A stretch of 64,000 nucleotides of DNA from contig CM030834.1 of NCBI GenBank assembly GCA_018105865.1, positions 22,998,422 through 23,062,421 of the forward strand, read 5' to 3'. The position numbers were made by a program, and so were the translations under genes. This DNA is from Metaphire vulgaris. Taxonomy: Eukaryota > Annelida > Clitellata > Crassiclitellata > Megascolecidae. Below, in pieces: positions 62,081 to 64,000 of the stretch; the stretch's first letter is position 1; the number at the start of each line of letters is the position of its first letter. Below the pieces are notes generated by a model, which saw only the letters and a program-made list of their open reading frames with translations, did not search any database and was not told the DNA's origin.

Positions 62081-64000
62081 ATGGATCGCGGTGCAGACCT
62101 GTTGCTTCCCCAGACACTCCGGAACAGACCTTCAGCTCGTACCGCGTTTGCCGTACCCCCGAATCCCGTGACCGTCTCCTCTTCCGCACGGGTCTTTCCT
62201 CACCCGGACCCCTCGCCCTCAGTACCGGTTCTCGTCCCTGCAGCGCCGCCGCCGCGACTGCGGCAGCAGCAGCAGCAGGCTCCTGGCGAGCCTTTCGAGC
62301 GGCCTGATGTGCGAAAGGCGAGGATCAAGCGCCTGACGGTGGCGGCACTGAAGGAGATCGCCAAGACGGCGACCTCATCATCTGCCTGACGGTCTACTCG
62401 ATCCTCGGGGCGCTCGCATTCGAGGCCCTAGAGCAGGAGAACGAAAGAAAGACGTGCTTCGCACGCGAAAACCTCTACTTGAAGATGGAATACGACACCG
62501 CCGTCGCCTTCTGGAACGTCGCCAACAGCTACGAGAACGGCGAATACCAGGAGGCGCAGTACGAGCTCGTCGACAAAATGGTGGAGAATTTCACGCAGAA
62601 CGTCCTTGCCGTCGGATACGACGGAACCGATTGCGATCTCCTCGGAAAGCCGGAAGGTCGGCCGTACAACTGGAACTTCGCCGGGGCCCTTCTCTTCTCC
62701 GTCACAATCTTCACGACTGTCGGTAAATGGATAGGCCTACAAGCCTACAACAGTAGGCCTATAGTCTAAGTTGATAGATAGGAGATAGGGTATTGGAGAG
62801 GTGTATAGGGACCATGGGCCTCCACTTTTTCATCCAGGTTTACGACTATGTTGCTATAGCAAATATTTCGGAGTAGGCCTAGACGCAACTGCGTGAATAT
62901 TGGTGCACGACATATATTGCAGCCAGGGATATTTTACACCCCCTAACACCTCCCAATTTGAGGTCGACACCCAAAAAAAATTTGGTAATGCGTCAATGGT
63001 ATGCATACTAATTAGCTCAGAACACCCTCCCCAAACTTTTATTCTCTGATTACCTCTTTTTCCTTGCCAGAGCTTTTTTGAGATTTTTTCAGTATTTTTG
63101 GGACTTGATAACGTTTTTTTTGCTTGTCAGCCTTTTTCGGGCAGAGACTTCCAAATTCCGACACCCCTAGGGCCACAGATTTTTCCGACACACCCCCCCC
63201 AATTCAAAATCCTAGAAATAACACTGATTGCAGCCTTTTCCTGTCGTTAGGTTACGGAAATATAACGCCGAAGACCGAATGGGGTCGGATGTTCTGCATC
63301 GCCTACGCCATGCTCGGCCTTCCGCTGATGTTCTTCGCGCTGGCGAACATCGGCGAACACATGGCCATCGTCTTTCGCTTCGTCTACATCAAGCTCTTCT
63401 GCCTCGGATGGTGTGCCGGACGTCGCCGGGCTTCTCATCAGAAGCAGAAAAAACCCCCGGGGAAAAACTACGCCCAGATCGCGAACAACGATTGCGAGGA
63501 AGATGGGGACGACGAAGAGGACGACGACGACGACGACGACGAGGAGGAGGTCTCGATTCCCGTGACGGTGACCCTGCTGGTGATCGCCGGGTACGTCGGC
63601 CTCGGCGCCCTGATGTTCGCCGTCTGGGAGGGCTGGGACCCGATGTCCGCCGCCTACTTCACCTTCGTCACCATCTCGACCATCGGGCTCGGCGATCTCG
63701 TCCCGGGCGTGAACGTCGGCGCCGGCGACGCCCAGGGCGGCCTCAAGCTGCTGACCTGCGCCGCCTTCATGCTGTTCGGCATGGCGCTGCTGTCGATGGG
63801 CTTCGACCTGATACACTACGAAATGGCGAGCAAGATGACGGCCATGGGCGGGCAGAACGTCGGCCGCGCCGGCGACACGGTCAACGAGCTGCAGGGCAAG
63901 GAGGAGGACGAGGGGGACGGCGTCGCCCTGCCCTCGCGCAACGTACAGGCGCCGACGAAGGCGGTTGCTACGTCACAACAGAAGCAGCGTCACGCGAATG
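62081..64000 (+). CDS. Two-pore-domain K+ channel (TWK/TRESK-like), 3' end outside window
   Basis: Background K+ channel subunit of the plasma membrane. Exon 1 is 62081-62722; the intron 62723-63250 splits the first selectivity filter between TTVG and YGN, and exon 2 runs to the window end without a stop. Order: Pro- and Gln-rich cytoplasmic N terminus, basic VRKARIKRL, TM1 (LIICLTVYSILGALAFEALE), extracellular cap with NFT sequon, pore 1 (FTTVGYGN), TM2, cytoplasmic loop with a long Asp/Glu run, TM3, pore 2 (TISTIGLGD), TM4 (FGMALLSMGFDLIHYEM), then the C-terminal tail. The frame changes by one between 62308 and 62389, just before TM1, so either the assembly has an indel or this copy is broken. 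The start ATG at 62081 is the best guess. Confidence 0.85.
62924..63226 (+). mobile_element. hAT-like MITE family B, copy 4, in K2P intron
   Basis: Ends CAGGGATATTTTACACC and CCTAGAAATAACACTG, with a perfect 8-bp duplication ATTGCAGC (62916-62923, 63227-63234). Its right end lies only 24 bases from the acceptor of channel exon 2. It contains TTTGCTTGTCAGCCTTTTTC. Confidence 0.92.

Noticed and set aside
63247..63816. - strand ORF opposite the K2P channel
   Set aside because: Shadow of the channel exon; the + strand frame carries both the YGN and GLGD pore motifs.

Overview
This is a 64 kb piece of an animal nuclear genome. Genes are split by many introns with GT-AG (twice GC-AG) borders, there are no operons, and the non-coding DNA is packed with trinucleotide and dinucleotide microsatellites and short non-autonomous transposons. 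The gene set (a single TRIM9/TRIM67-type ligase, atlastin, NEDD8, FAXDC2, a type-2 cystatin, a TWK/TRESK-like potassium channel, a divergent peptide-receptor-like GPCR) and the very frequent palindrome TAGGCCTA suggest a marine invertebrate, perhaps an echinoderm or hemichordate. That placement is an inference from general impression, not a measurement.

Layout. 1-7.1 kb: an unrecognised ORF, a frame-broken seven-transmembrane receptor (2262-3612, + strand), GA arrays and a 21-bp minisatellite. 7.1-31.8 kb: one large gene on the - strand for the neuronal E3 ligase TRIM9/TRIM67. I could place all eight coding exons in one continuous frame (751 codons: split RING, two B-boxes, coiled coil, COS, FN3, SPRY). 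Its 13.8-kb first coding intron holds transposons, CpG-rich DNA and a CCAAT/X-box/TATA cluster. 33.9-35.5 kb: a three-exon secreted cystatin (-). 38.4-46.3 kb: a twelve-exon atlastin GTPase (-). 46.9-48.9 kb: NEDD8 (+), head-to-head with atlastin across about 525 bp and containing an 18-nt microexon. 51.6-57.0 kb: six-exon FAXDC2 (+), a membrane fatty-acid-hydroxylase-superfamily protein. 62.1-64.0 kb: the 5' part of a two-pore-domain K+ channel (+), running off the window.

The genes do not form a pathway; they are unrelated neighbours. The most interesting layer is the repeat layer. I could delimit five hAT-like miniature element families by terminal inverted repeats and 8-bp target duplications, two TA-flanked families, one TTAA-flanked 80-bp palindrome family present twice, and one GGGGTCGTCC-ended element. 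Several of these, although their ends differ, share an internal module around TGACAAGCAAAA, seen about a dozen times here. A second unnamed repeat (core AGTGGTTTAG) sits directly against at least four of the ATT or TAA microsatellites.

Limits: exons were placed by reading translations and splice sites by eye against remembered family structure. UTRs, transcription starts and polyA sites are mostly unknown.
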